Source: Amoebophrya sp. A120
Lineage: Eukaryota > Sar > Dinophyceae > Syndiniales > Amoebophryaceae
Reading direction: 5' to 3'
NCBI GenBank assembly: GCA_905178155.1
Contig: CAJINV010000017.1
Location: 984,722 to 1,048,721 of the forward strand
DNA: 64,000 nt
Position 1 is the stretch's first letter; the number at the start of each line of letters is the position of its first letter. A program made the position numbers and the translations under genes. Shown here in pieces: positions 11,711 through 25,496 of this stretch. Below the pieces are notes generated by a model that saw nothing but the letters and a program-made list of their open reading frames with translations, made no database searches and was not told the origin of the DNA.

Positions 11711-14700
11711 ATGGCATTGGCTTGTTGCAAGAAACTGTTTATTATTTCCCGCGCCACCCACAACTTGTCATGTTTTCGTTTTCCATCGATTCCCCCCGAG
11801 CTCTTCAAAGGAAAACTTCTCGGCGCAGCGACGCACGGGCCCGAGCTCGACTACGTTCTCGCTGCGGACGGGGATGGGGTAGACGCCGCAGGCATCGGCA
11901 ACAGTCCGGGACCGGGAAAAGAGGAACCTATGGATGTGTCAGAGTTGAAATCGACAAAGTTGAAATAATTTGTCGTGCATAAAATGCATGACCCGAGGCA
12001 CGTGCGTTGCAGAGCAGGCAAGTGGGGCCGATGAGTTTGGACGTGCCCGGGGATGATGGTGATGGCTTCGGTCCGCTTGACTCCGCGACCTGGTGGCCGA
12101 ACCACGTGCGGTTCGGTGCCCTTACGGGTTGTGTAGTGGTTTCGGTCGGTTTAGCATTACAAATTATTTCAACTTTGACGATTTCAAACCTGACGCTTCC
12201 ATAGAACCTGGCAGCTTCTTAGACGATTCCGAAAACGAGATGGATATTGACGCAAATCCAAATGCGAAGAACAAAAAGAACGACAAGAAAAGTACAGAGG
12301 GGGCAAAGAACAAGTTGGCAGTAGAGCAAAAAAAGGAACATCAAAAGAAGCCCAAGCCGAAGCAGTTACAACTCCTAGTTGGTAATGGTATTGAACAACA
12401 AGCAGGCTCTGCGGCATCCTCCCCATACGACCGATCGCCGAAACATGCAATGAAGGCTTTAACTACGGGATGCGGAGGTCCGAAACACAAAGTGGGTCGC
12501 TACTCGGTTTTTGACCAGATCCGGTGCTCGGAACCTTGCTACGACGCTTGCGACGGGCTGGGACGTCTCTCCGTCCGACGGTGCAAGCTCGACATCTGCG
12601 GCCCGGTGAAGTTTTTTCGCGAAGCCCCGCAGCAGGTGTTCTTCGTCCGCGTGGTGCAGGCAGAGCAGCAGTGGCGGGTGTGGCGGAAGGTGGACTGTCC
12701 CGCGGAAAGAATCTTGCGCCGGGAGTTTGAGCGGTTGAACTGCCGGTTTGAAGGACAAAGACGATCTACTTCATCTTGGACCACTTCTACACAGGATCCT
12801 GGGCTAGAGGAGAATTTTAGGGACGAACAAATGCCACCGGGCAATGGAGCTGATCAAGGCGGGGCAACTGCGAATGATGATGACGGTGATTCTTTACAAG
12901 ATGTAAGGGACGACGGGCTCTTGATGAGTGACGAAGAAAAGGATCATGACGATGCTGAACGGGATGTTGCGCCAGTCATTTTTCCTAATCCCAATTACCC
13001 CCTTTCGCAGCAGAATGTGGTCAGCAAAGTTGACCAGCACGCGATCTTCGACCCGCGGATGATTAATAGAACGGGGGCTGTTGATGATGGAGCTGCCAAG
13101 GTTACCAACATGAATCCGCCCGCGTTTGCACCTCCAGGGAGGAACAAGAAGCGGGGTACTACAGGTAAAGACATCAGCGGGAAGATGACCTGTCATCAAT
13201 TACAGACTTCAGCATCTAGTTCGGCACCACTTGCTCAGGTCGTGGACATCAATTCAGCCCGTCCACCGCGTTCCCTCCTTGCTGGGCCCAGTGTCGTGCT
13301 CGAGCAGGCACCGGAGGATCTGCTGGAGGGCCACAATACGGATGTTTTTCCCACCAGTCTACCCGGCTTCGGCGCTTCGCGGGTAAGCAACAGTCTCGTG
13401 ATAGATCGCGAGCCCGATGAGGAACAGCTGCACTACGGCGGGAGAGGTGGTGGTAGCAAAAGTAGTTCCTCTAGCTCGGCTTGGCAGCGAGCAGATCAGT
13501 ACAATCAGCAGTTCTTGTTGCCGGGGAACTCGTCTCATCTCGCCGGTGTTCATCCGGTTCTGGCGCAAAAGCACAAACTACAACCCATGGACTCTCTCCT
13601 TGGGCCTGATGGAGGCGGAGTTGAGCAGCTGATCTTACCGTCGCGCATTGCTGCTCCATCGGCTTCGTCATCTTTTTTTCCGCCACAGGACCTTCACGGT
13701 CAGCAACAGCCTGTTCTTTCAGTTGATGATCAGAACAAGAAAAAAATGAACAAAAAATCCACTACAAGAGGACCTCAGGGTCCGATCTCGTCCCTCAAAA
13801 GCGAGGCGTCCAATAGAGGCCGGATTGCACAGGAACAAGGCCCTCGCAGTAGTACCAGTAGCCGCGCGCGGAGCATCATCGAGCAAGATGAGGCCGCCGA
13901 GCTGCAGCAACTGCGCAACGCCAATACACTGGAATTTGAACTCGACGCGACGCCGACCCCGCGGGAAGGCGAGGACCAAAAGGAGCCCGTCGGGTTTGTT
14001 GCTGAATCTCAACAACAGCAGCAACAAAAAGGCGACATTATCGATGTTGAAATGGACCAGTCGCAATTATCCCAACAGCTTGGCGCAACGGCTCCTGCTG
14101 GAAGTGGACCTGCACCTACTGCGACCGCACAGATCAAGAAAGATCGACGAGAAAACAAGAAAAGCGTCGCTTTCGAGGGTCGCCACCGCATGTCTGCCGC
14201 CAGTTTCTCGTCTTCGAATTTGTCGGGATCCCCAAAAAGTAGAGAAGTGCAGGATGAAGATGTCGATATGTTGAATGGCGAGGGGGAGGGGAGTTTTTAC
14301 GATGCAAAACAGTCAAAGTCCTTTGTGCCTCTGGACAGCCTGCAGGCGGCAATGGATCACGACGGGCCGCTGTTTCAGAAGGACTACGCCTTCAAGCAAT
14401 TGATCCTGCAGGAGCTAGAACCGTACTTCGAAGAACTGTTGCGGGAAGAGGAAGACGGAGGTGGAGAACGAGAAGAGCGGCAGGATGATTTTTTCGACGA
14501 AGAAAAAAATTTAAACTACAAGGATGAGAGCGACATCTTCACCTCCTTGCATGATGAATTACAAGGCAAAGACGCAAAAGGCGCCACATCTTTCGAAGCA
14601 GGTGGGACTAATGCATTTGATGCACCACCTACTACAGGTGGATCTGGATCAGGAAAAAAAGTGGATGTGGAAGGCGCCCCAGCAGAAGCAAAGGCAGTAC

Positions 14701-17700
14701 AGGAAAGTAAGAAACGGATTCTTCAGAACAAGCTGCGAAGCGCCGTGTCCAAGATTTTCCGCCGTTCTCGGCAGTCCGTGGCGCATACGGAAATCCAAAA
14801 ATTTCTGCAGGATTTGAAGCGACAGGTGGATGGGAACTTGATTTTTGATAGCGCAAGAGAAGCAGCAGGCGCAGGTGACAATCGCGACACCACCGGAACT
14901 ACAGCGCTCGACGCGGCTGCGTCATATGGATCACAACGACGTCAGCCGAGTACTAGATCGATTTCCTTGCGGGCAGCTCCTCAAGAAGAGGACCTCGCAG
15001 GAGCCGGTGGGCCACTATCGGTGATGAATTCCAACTTTTCTTTTGGGAAGGCGTTTCGGTCGCTGAACGCAAACGCCGGCATGACGTTTAACTTCGACAA
15101 CATCGACGTGGATGATCTCGGCGGACAGGACCAAGAAGAACTCGGCACTGGAATGAGTGACGAGCGGCAAGAACGGCTGCAAGAGGCCGGCGAAAGAGGT
15201 TTTGAATTTGATGAAGGTCAGCATCAAGGGCCTTTATTTGAGGGTGACCACTTTGCCGGTGTTTCGTCCGACGATGCGCCGAAAGCGAAAAAACCTCCGA
15301 TGAAGATGCGGAACGCGCCGAACAAGAGAAAAATCGCGGACGACCACGACACGGACAAAATTGAAAACGATGGCGATGCAGCGACCACAAACTACAATCT
15401 GGTGTTCGGCAACGGAAGAGGGCGAAGAAGGAAGACCCTGATAACCACCGCCAAAGGTGCTGACACCAATGGCAACACGACCACATCGATCCAAAATGGC
15501 TCTCCGGATCCTGCTGCGGCTGCTTCCTCAGCGGTCTTCACGCCAGCTCCGCTACCGAGTCAAGGAGCATTTTTCGCGCACGAAGGTGCGGGCCAGCGAG
15601 AAGACGAGGCTGGTGAGCAGGAGGAGAAAGTGTGGGCAGAAGTTGCGCCCCGACCTGCGAAGCCGGAAGAGATGCGGTTTCACGAGTTGGTGAGGCAGAA
15701 ACTGCATCAAATGCGGATCACGCGGCCGAGCCACATCGCGCAGTTGGAGGCAAGTATCTGCCAGGAGATTCACGATGAGTTTTTCAACTTCAACACGGCC
15801 GTGGAGTACGTCAAGCGCTGCCGCGCTTGTTACTGCCCACAGCACCAGTACTTGGTGTGCAGTAACCTAGAAGGCGGAAAACATGATCAGATGCAGACGG
15901 GATTCCTCTGCTTTGACAAAGAAACCACTCCATCTGAGGTGTTGGACGGTGCCGCGTCAGAGCGTTTTCGTTTTGATCTTGGTGGGGGTCTACTTCGAAA
16001 ATGCGGCGGTGACCACGACGTCGAGACCCCTCATCTACATCATCTGCAGAATGAACTGCAAGAAGTTACGACTGCTCGCTCGACAGGTACAAAGCCATCT
16101 TCAAATCGACGAAGTGATGAAGTAGAAGTAGACCCGTCGCTGAGCTATCTCCAGGCCTGGAAAGATCGTTGTTTAAAGGAGAGAGAAGGGAAGACGGAGT
16201 ACATGTGCAAGTACGAGTTGCGCCGACATCGACAACTAAAGCAGCAAGTAGAAGATGGAGATGCTTTAAGTTCGACCAAAAAGAACAAGCAGCGAGCTAT
16301 TCTTGGTGTAGGAGGAGCTTCATCAAGTGCAATGATGAAAAAAAGCTCAAGTTCTACATCGTCCAATGGCGTGACTAGCAAAACTGCTGGAGGTAACAAG
16401 GTGAGTGCAGGAGCTTCGGCGCAGCTCCTGAAGGGCAAAGCAAGAGGTACTGCGCCAGCTGGTAAGAAAAGCGGTACTAGGACTAGCGAAGTCATCAAAG
16501 ACGCCTCTCAGGAAAAGAAGAAACATGGTAAGAATTCGAGCCACCGTGGCATCAAGCCGATGGTTGCAGCGGAGAATCACGAGAAAGCTAGGAAGGTGTT
16601 GAAAATCAGGAGACTTGTGGAGAAAGAAGAAAAAGCTTTCGCCGCCAAGTACATTTTCAAAGCCGATTTGACAAGCACGGAGGCTACAAAACTGTTCTGT
16701 CTGGCCTTCAAGAGAACGCCAACGGAGAAGGAGAAAGTCCGCATCGAGCACATCCGGAGAATGTTGGTTTTGCAACACCAATATCAACCTCACGGTTCCT
16801 TCATGCGTGCCAGTACAACAGAAGCATCAAGAAGTCCTGGAACTGGAATGATAGAGCAAGAAGATCGGGTCGGCGGGGAACCCTACGGACATCGAGATCA
16901 TACGGCTTTTGGTCGTTTCGAGTTTGGAAACCGCGGGCAGCACCTCGTCTCGTCGGCCTGTACATCGCGGTCGGAAAGTGAATTCGATCTCGATGTGGAT
17001 GATCTTGAGCAGCGCGACAGTGTAACTGGTGATCACGCTCTGCTAGATCGAGGGGGTGAAAGCTCCTGCATGCCGCCAGCCCGCGGGCTACTGATGATGC
17101 AGCTACGGAACTACCTGCCACCGGAAACCACCAAGCCCTGCAATGCAGTAGAGATCGAAAATTACGTGAAGAAGCAGATAAGAAGCAACTACAGGGATTA
17201 CGCTTACGGAACGCGTATGCCTATCGGGAATTTGAAAAAGTGGCGGTACGCTGGGCGTGGAGTATGGAAACAGTGCTGGAGAAACCCCGACGGAGAGGAG
17301 GACGAGGACTGGAAAGAGAAGCTCGACGAGGAAATCAAATACGAAAACATGCACTTGAATGAGAATGACGCGCAGAATGAAGTTCTTGATGATGGTGCTC
17401 TTGTAAAAGACCTGCAACCGGCGGATGAGGCTGCTGGGAAAAGTGAGACAAAGAGCACTGGAAAGAAGATGAAAAGCCCGGGAAAAAAAGGTGCTGAAGA
17501 ACAGGACGAGAAGCGTGCTGATCATGTTGACAAGAAGCGCCGCCCGAAATCTGTCTCACCGAAAAAAACGACCAGGAAGACCCCACTGCTTCCGATCGGC
17601 ATTCCGCTCGACCCATGGTTTAATAACACAGTCACAATACCAGAGTCAGATACAGCGGACCAGGGAAGGTTCCATCAATACCCAAGAGAGCCTTTTATCA

Positions 17701-20700
17701 GCGACTGGCACTTGGTGCGCCTTTTGCAGGGTAGCGGACATTTGCTGCGCGAATGGTCGGCGAGAAAAAGGGAGGCTGCGTTCTGGTACAAAGAGCACAG
17801 CGAGCTTTTGCGGGAACAGGACGAGGATTGTGTAGTTGAACAGGAGATGCAGGACGTCGTAACTACGGATGGTGGCGATGTCACCTCAGTCGTGCAGACC
17901 GGCAAAAATCTCAAGGGTGATATGATGGACGCGAGGCAGGATGTTGAGAGCGAGTCAGAACAAGAACACCAGCTCAACCAGGAGATGGCGCATCAGCAGC
18001 GAAAAAAATCTGAAGTGAAGCGCAATATCAAAGAAAAGCTGCGGCTGCAAGTAAGACAGAACAAAATGAAACAAGCCAAAGAGCGGTGCAATCTGTACGA
18101 AATGCTGACAAAAGAAAAGCATGGCACGAGGAGTACGTGGACCATTGTAGTGCACTGCAAGCATGTCTTGTCGGACGCTGGTATAGAAGATGAAAAAGAA
18201 GACGACCCCATCGTGCGGGAGCAACTGCGGGTTTTGCAGGCGCAGCTCGACAAGGAAAAAGCGGTGGCACTTGCAAAGAAAGTTATTAAGCCACCAGAAG
18301 AAGAAGCGGCTCGACAAGAAAGCGATATCATGGTGGATGAAGAACACAAACCTGCTTCTCCCGCCGGTCTCGAGGAAGGTGCTGTGATGAACAAGTCCAA
18401 TCTGATATCCAGCAAAAACGCTGCGCCGCAAGGATTGCCACAGGCTCCTGCAGAGAAAAAGCGAAGGGGAAATACGAAGCTGCATAGTTGGTTCAGGAAG
18501 GACACATTGCCGCTTTTCACTTCCTCCGGAGGAGCAGGTAAAACAGCGCCGCTGATTCCATCGACAGCACGACATCAGCAGGCTGATGAAGATGACGAAT
18601 TTGTGTCGCCCCGCCTTCCGCTAAAAACCAGTAAAGCAGAAGCGAATTCGCCGGGTACACTCGGTGAGGAAGACGAGCTTCAAACTCAGCAAGGAGAGGA
18701 GGACGTCGGGGGAGGTCGTGGAGGAAAAAAGAAATGGAAAACCCGACAACGATCGGAGCTTCACGAGCTGCGGGCAACCGAGTGGAAGGCAAAACTTTCA
18801 AAGTGGGAGGAAAGTTTGCGACTGACAGGTCGCTACTTGGTGAAACCGCATTGGCACGACGATGTGTCCGATTCCGTCTTCACGTGGCGGAATTTCCGGA
18901 GCTCCCGCCCCTTCGAACCGAAACTGAACCTGACGGACAGCACTCACGGTTCCGGTAATCCTAGCACTACACCGAGTACCGAGTATCTGCAAGGATTTGT
19001 CAACGCGAGGAAATACTACGGCGCATTGTCGCTTTCAGCGTCCGGGCAGTCCGGGGTTGAGCCATACTATCGTCCGGATCAGGTGCGCCTGGTTCCTGCG
19101 AACAAAAGCTCTGCTGCTATGAATAGCGAGGATAGCAGCGGCGACGAGATCGGACGTCCAGCTCCACCTTCTTCTCTTCCGGCTCTGCAAAAAAAGCAAC
19201 GTGAGCAAGAAGCTTCAGCATCAGCAGAAGAAAAAACACAAAAAAGAATGCCAATTGAAGACGAAAGAGATGTCCCTGCGGAAGATGATGAGGAAAACAA
19301 CAAGGCCCCCTGCGAGGACCAGGCATTGTACGCGAGCGAGGGGTTTTTCAGCAAGGCTTTTTTCGCGGAATTACACCCAGACAACATTCCAGAGGGAGGT
19401 ATGCTTTTCTTCAAAAAAACGTATGACCTTGTGCAGAGCCGTTTTACAAGGCACTCGAAATTTCCTATGGAGCTCGTGGAAAATCCGTGGTCAAGGACGT
19501 GGTGGTACCAACACGGCCGGTTTACCGCGCAACGCAAAACGTATGCGCTCGAAGATTCCTGCTTGCAGGAAAAATTGTTCAAAGTGCTAGAGCACGCGCT
19601 GTGCGAAGAGGATTATCGAACGCAAAACATGGCTTACGTGAGAAAGCGGTATTGCCCAAAAGAGAAGCGGCTTCGTGGCAACGAGGAGATGGCGCCCGCG
19701 CGCGACTTTGCGTCCGATGGAAAATTCAGTTTTGTGAAGAAAATGCTGGCGATGCCGTACAAAAAAAAGCTGCGTCGGGAAGAAGTTGATGACACGGCTC
19801 TGCATCAAGGACGCCCGAAGCTACAAGAAGATAAAGAAAGTTCCGGTCCTCCTGCTACCTTTCTCGGTTTTCTCGCACAGAAGAAGACTCTTCAGGCAAT
19901 GCAGCGGCACGTAGAAGAATTTTCCCGAGAAACGTATGTGCAGTATCGGAATAATAACAAGGCTAAGTACCGGAAAAAGGTGCAAGCGGTAATGCTCGCG
20001 ACGGGGAAGAAATGGACGGAAGTCCAAGGAACGCTCCGCCAGATGAGTCTTGGTGCTCAGCAGAACGAGCAAGGAAGAAATCATCCAGGGCTATTAAGCC
20101 AGAAGAGCACCGCTGCGAGAAGCAGCAAGCGCTCGGTGCTGCCGACGAGGCTGCGGAGCGGGCCATTGTCGTTGCACAAAAGGCCATCCAGCCGCATGGC
20201 GACAAAGAGCCAGGTGAAAAAAAGTAGCGGGTCCCTCAGTCAGGCTTCGAAGAGCGACATCAACAGGGTTCGGAAAGAAACCGCAACACAATCACAAGCG
20301 ATAGCAAATAGAGGGCCGCCGGGTCAGCTGGGCAGCAGTTCCTCCAAAGCGAATATGAGCGCCAGTGCGTCGAGCAAAAAGAGCACTATTTTTCCCTTCG
20401 CAAGTCAAAACAAGAAGCAGCCGTCTCTTTTGTCCGCAAAGGACCCTGCTCCGGCACATCGTGGAGACCGTCCACCTAAGCGCTCCGTCTACGATCACAA
20501 TAAACTCGAACTAGACGCGCTCGACGGTGTGTTTGACGATGGCGAAATAGAGAAGAAGAACAACACATGCTGTTACAGCATCAAAAGTGGCAACAAGGAC
20601 CCTCCGCTCCTGCTCAACGAAGACTTTTACGCGCTGGACCAGAACGAACTTATTTCGCGCAACCCCAGTCAGAAACAAGAGATGAATCATCAGCAGCAAG

Positions 20701-23700
20701 CAGAATCCTTCGGTCTCGGAGCTCCTGTAGGGCAACATCAGCAGAAACACAAATCTACAACTTCCGTGGACCGTACGGAGACACGGTGGTCCCGCCTATT
20801 TGAAGACGACGATGTTATTTCGGAACATTTCAAAAAACAGGAACAAAATAAGAACTTGTTTGAAGGCCAGCACAGCAGGGTTGTTGGCGACGATTCGTCA
20901 CGTAGTAGAAGTTCCTGCTCGGATGTCGACATGATGGATTTCGACGACTTAGAGGAGGTTGTGTGTCCACAGAGGCGCATAAGATCGACAGCGCGAGGCG
21001 AGAAAGAGAACAAGCCGACCGCGTCGCCCAAACAGACTACAAGCAACAAAAAGCAGAGTGCTGGCGAAGATGAAGATGATGATGGTGATGGCATGATCGA
21101 TTTTGACAATCTCCCTGCGGCGCGACAAGACCAACTGCTCTACGGACGAGCAGGCGGAAATTATCGCGACTCGACGCTTCTGGAAGATCATTCTCAAAAC
21201 CAGAACTACACTCCTGCTGGTGGTACTAAAAGTCGACTGCCCGCCTTTGGTAAACCAGCCTACTTCGATGTCGAAGATTCTGCGGACGAACAGGACACGA
21301 CCCTGCCCGAAGTCGCCGACTTCCTCCACGCGTTCCGTATTGCCCATTCCCGGGTTCTGCTGACCGTCCTGTCGCGGTTGGTGCTCGAGGTTTTCGGCGC
21401 GAGGCTCTTGGAAAAGGTGTGCTGTGAAGATGATGTCGATAGAGATGGTGTTGAAGATGAGAACACAAGAACTTCCACTGTGCTGGAAGCCGGCAAGTCC
21501 AAGAACCGGACGCCGCGGACAAAAGGAACCTCTTTCTTGGAGAATGAGGAAAAAGCAAAACGAACAAACAGCAAGTACGATCTCGCAAGCGACAACAAAA
21601 TGGATGTCGATGAAGAATTTCTGGATCGCGATGATGTGCAGATGGGTGCACCGGTCGGAGAGGATCACGAGCAGGTCCTGCAAATCACCAAGAAAAGTAT
21701 TCTCGACCACAGCTGCTCAACCGCCGCGCTGGCCTCCTTTGCCGAGTTTCTCGCCAAAGAGTCATCCTCGCATGAGCAGGGCGATAACACGGAAGAAGAC
21801 GAGATGGACGTTTTTTCTGGAGAAACTTCTACCTACAGGAATGATAGCTTTCATCCCAAGTTCAACTTTATCCGTAGTGAAAAAACTCCGGTGGATAAGG
21901 TTGTTGGCGAGGGCGAAGAAGACAAAAGTGCACCACTTGTTCTGCCGGCTTCTTTACCGAGCAGCTGGCTTGTTCAACGGGCTACTTCTTCTACTGCGCC
22001 GAGAAAAATAAGCTGCCACACGATAAATCTGCTTCGGACAGCTATCGGAGCGGAGAGCTTCTGCGACTTAGCAGCGTCGACGAAGGCAGACGGCATTACT
22101 GCGGAGTCGATAGAAAACAAGGTGTCCCAGGAAATACACGAGCCTCGGGAAGAAGAAGAGGAAAAGCAGCAGACGAGTACTATGATGACGACGAGCAGGA
22201 CCGGGTGGAGGTTGTTTTCACAGGAGCCACTGTGCCCACCAGGTGGAAATATGTTCCACACGATGAAGATGACCGCTCAGCAACAAGTGGGTAGTGAACT
22301 TCTTTCGCTTTCCTGCAACGCCGACCGTCTGGATGTCGTTGTTTTGGTCCGTGGCACTGGCACCGGCCGCACCCGCGCCTCCAATAGCAGTACTCGACCG
22401 CTTTCTCCGACGCACATTTTTGACGGATTCAGCATCTTCAGTACGTTGCTGCTCGCGTACGACGCCTGTCTGAAAGCCTACTCCGACGAAACGCAGCTGA
22501 CGCGGAAGCAAGAAGATGGCACGCTTGATGCGCTGGAGCTGGACAAGAACCGCTTTATTTCAGAGGAAAGCAGGAAGACGAAGAACAAGAAGAAGAAGTA
22601 CGAAAGCAACGCCATTGATCGGCCGTCCGCGCGCACCACCCTTCTGCAGCAGGGCGTCGTCGGAAAGCGAAAGGACGACGGAAAACAGAAAAAAGGCGGC
22701 AAGGCAGTATCTAAAAAAGCAAAAAAAACTAAAACTAGCGACACGGCAAAGAAAAGCGTAAATGGGATGAACAAAAGTGCTGGAGGCACCACGATGGACT
22801 TCTACACGGGTGACTTCTTCAATGACAGGAAGAGTGAACAAAGCGTGCTGCCTGCTCGTGAGTCTCCGCATGACAATTTGCAACAGATAACTGCCGGCAC
22901 CACCACCTCCACCGCCCTAGAGCTGGAACGATGCCACAGCTTCTTCCGCACGCAAAGAAAAATGTGGAGACAGCGCAACAGAGCGGTTTTAGATTTGGGC
23001 GTGCAGGGAAAACAATGGGAAACTTCGCATGGGGAGGAAGATGATGAAGAAGCTGCGTTTCTTGAACAGGAATTGTACTTGCAAGCATTGGATCTTCAAC
23101 TCCTACCACGACTGCACCTCCACGCCACCGCGTCGTCCGGAGCAGCTGCAGCTCTGTTCACCCCGGCCAAAGCGACCCAGCTCACCTCCGCGGGCATTCT
23201 TGCCGGGACGAACTACACTGCGCCGCAAATAAGAACTACATCACACAACAAGTTGAAGCAATTTCTTCCGTGGATGTCGCAAGCCCGGGCGCTCAATCGA
23301 TTCGTAGCGCAACCCGAGGACATCGCGGTCGAAACGCTGTTTTCCGAGCTGGAATGCGTGGGGAAGGGGCACTTTGTGGAGTTGCGAACATACAACAGCA
23401 AAAACGGGAAGCAGAAGCTTGTGAAGTATTTTCAAGATGACGAGGGAAACGTGATTGGTGAACAAGATCAAGCTGGCGCTGGCCGCTTCTTGCAACAGGG
23501 CGGGCGAGCGGTTTGGAATCATGGCACAACCACGATGGAGCGAGGCAACAATCTAGAGGACTTCGGAGATGACGGAATGAAGATGAACCAGGGCGAGATT
23601 TTATTTACCACGGGAGGTGGAGCAGGTAACCGTAACTTTCACACGGCTCCTGCCAGCACGCCGAAACCGCTACAGGAAGGACAACGCACAACTGCTGTTG

Positions 23701-25496
23701 GTGGTAATACGAGCGGAGGGAGAGACGACGTTCCACCACCTCTTCCCTACTATGCCGAACAAGAAGAAGAAGACTCTGATCAACAGCTATTGCAAGCTGC
23801 ACAGGATTTTCAGAATTCCCTAGAGTACTTCTCCGTGAATAACATCGACTGGGAGGAATATTATCGGAAAGCCACCGGCGGTTGGAGTGCTGTGCAGAAG
23901 TATAACAGGAAAAAACAAGGAAAGCTCGGCGGAGCAGGTGATGATGGAACAAATATCAAGGATGCGAAGGGGAACGTTCAGAAGCGAGAGCAGACGCAGA
24001 TCAGCAGGATGTACACGGCGGACCTGGAGCGGTTTTTCCGGGAGAAGCAGTTATTGGACCAAGAGATCGCAAACGGGGGCGAAAATGTATCGGAGGAGGA
24101 AATTGACGGCGAGTTGCACAGATCCCTCAGCCGCAAATCTTCCAAAGCTGCTGCGCAGGCCCGGGGCCCTGGCGGGAAATTTGTGAAGGCGGGGGAAAGT
24201 AAATCTTCTTCGACAGGGCACGCGCACGCCGAAGCGGGAGCAGGTAGCTCTTCTCCCAAAGTAGTCCGCCTGGTTAAAAGGCCAGTTTTTCCCTCTGCGC
24301 AGAAACTCAGGGACGCAACCGCGCGAAAAAGAGCGGAGAGGCAAGCAGAGCGAGCGAAGGCCACGGCTGCCTCGCAAGTAGCTGGGAGCGGGCGACGCAA
24401 GGGACAGATGAGTGGCAAGGACAAGGGAAAGCTGGCACCTCGGAGAAAAAGGAGCAAGAAGAACGACGACATAGACAACAGTTTGGATTTAGACCTGGGC
24501 GAAGAAATAGAATTCGACCAAGCGCTAGAGCCACGAGAAAAGGATGAAACGGGTATGGATTTCTCCGGGAAGATCGGGAATGACGATGGCAATAAAGAAA
24601 AAGACCACGGTGTTGACGTGAAGATGAAAGTCGATCCGGCTTCTACAGCGCCGGATCAAGCCAGTGATAACAAGAAGAAGCCCGCGCCTACTTCTAACTT
24701 GAAAAAAGCAAAATCAGCAGCTGCGAAGACAGTGCAACAGAAACCAGCGGCTACAGCTGCGGCAGCTGCATCAAGTAGGACCACCGCAAGTACAAGCAAG
24801 ATGAAAAAAGCAGCGGCCCCCGCTGCAATGAAGACCAAAAAGAAGACCGCATCGCAGCAAAAAATACAATCGGCGAATGCGAAGATGAAACAAACAAAGA
24901 AACCGACCGACACCGTGAAGCAGGGAGGAAAAAATAACGCTCGGAAAAAGATGGTAGCGGCTGGAAGCTCGATCCGTAAAAAGGGAGAAACAAGAGAAGC
25001 TAGTGCTGGAGCTACTTCTATGACGAAACAGGTGCTATCGATGAAAAGTGTTGGTGGAAAAATGAAAGAAGAAAAATCGTCATCAAAAGGGGCACAGCCT
25101 TCGCAAGCGACTCAAGCGAAGATCAGATCGAGGCAAGAGTCTGGGAAGATGACGAAGCAGCCAGTTACAACGACGACCGAAGCTGGTGCTTCTACTGCTC
25201 CGCTCGCAGCTGCCCCTGCATCGTCTTCCTCTGTGCCTGCTACATCCGATCCGAAGAACGCGACCGACAAAGCTGCTGGCGGAAGTCTTCACGTGCAGCG
25301 AGATAGAACTAGTGCTGCTACGGGTGCGAACAATAGCAGGACAACATCAAATCGGCAGGCAAACAACCGCGCGTCGGCCAACAAAAGTTCCTCCGGGTCA
25401 TCTAGTTCATCATCCTCTTCTTCATCATCTTCTTCATCATCTTCCTCCACACCAGTCGAAGACGAGGAGGACGATCTGCTAGCCGATGATAAGTGA
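11711..25496 (+). CDS. Giant low-complexity protein (about 4,500 residues) with a 13.3-kb exon
   Basis: Two visible exons, about 11711-11928 and 12209-25496, are separated by introner A1. Removing it joins ...GKEEP to GSFLDDSENEMDID in frame. The second exon is open for 13,288 bases. Much of it is acidic, Gln-, Ser- or Lys-rich. The C-terminus is a basic Lys/Ala tail followed by a run of more than 15 serines and an acidic end (EDEEDDLLADDK). More ordered stretches include one near residue 1,700 (QLRNYLPPETTKPCNAVEIE and following, rich in Trp and Tyr) and a Leu-rich helix near residue 3,105 (LLTVLSRLVLEVFGARLLEK). A cysteine cluster (RCRACYCPQHQYLVC) is present but matches no zinc finger I know. 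Function unknown. The start at 11711 is the first ATG; alternatively this is the continuation of the ORF at 6400 through an acceptor near 11731 or 11800. Confidence 0.75.
11929..12203 (+). mobile_element. Introner A1 (family A) inside the giant gene
   Basis: 275 bp, starting TATGGATGTGTCAG and ending CTTCCATA, with about 40-bp TIRs. Flanked by the 5-bp repeat GAACC (11924-11928 and 12204-12208). Removing the element plus one GAACC restores GAG GAA CCT GGC in the host frame. No GT-AG pair is possible at the ends. Its GC-rich interior (about 11990-12150) differs from other family A copies. Confidence 0.85.
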
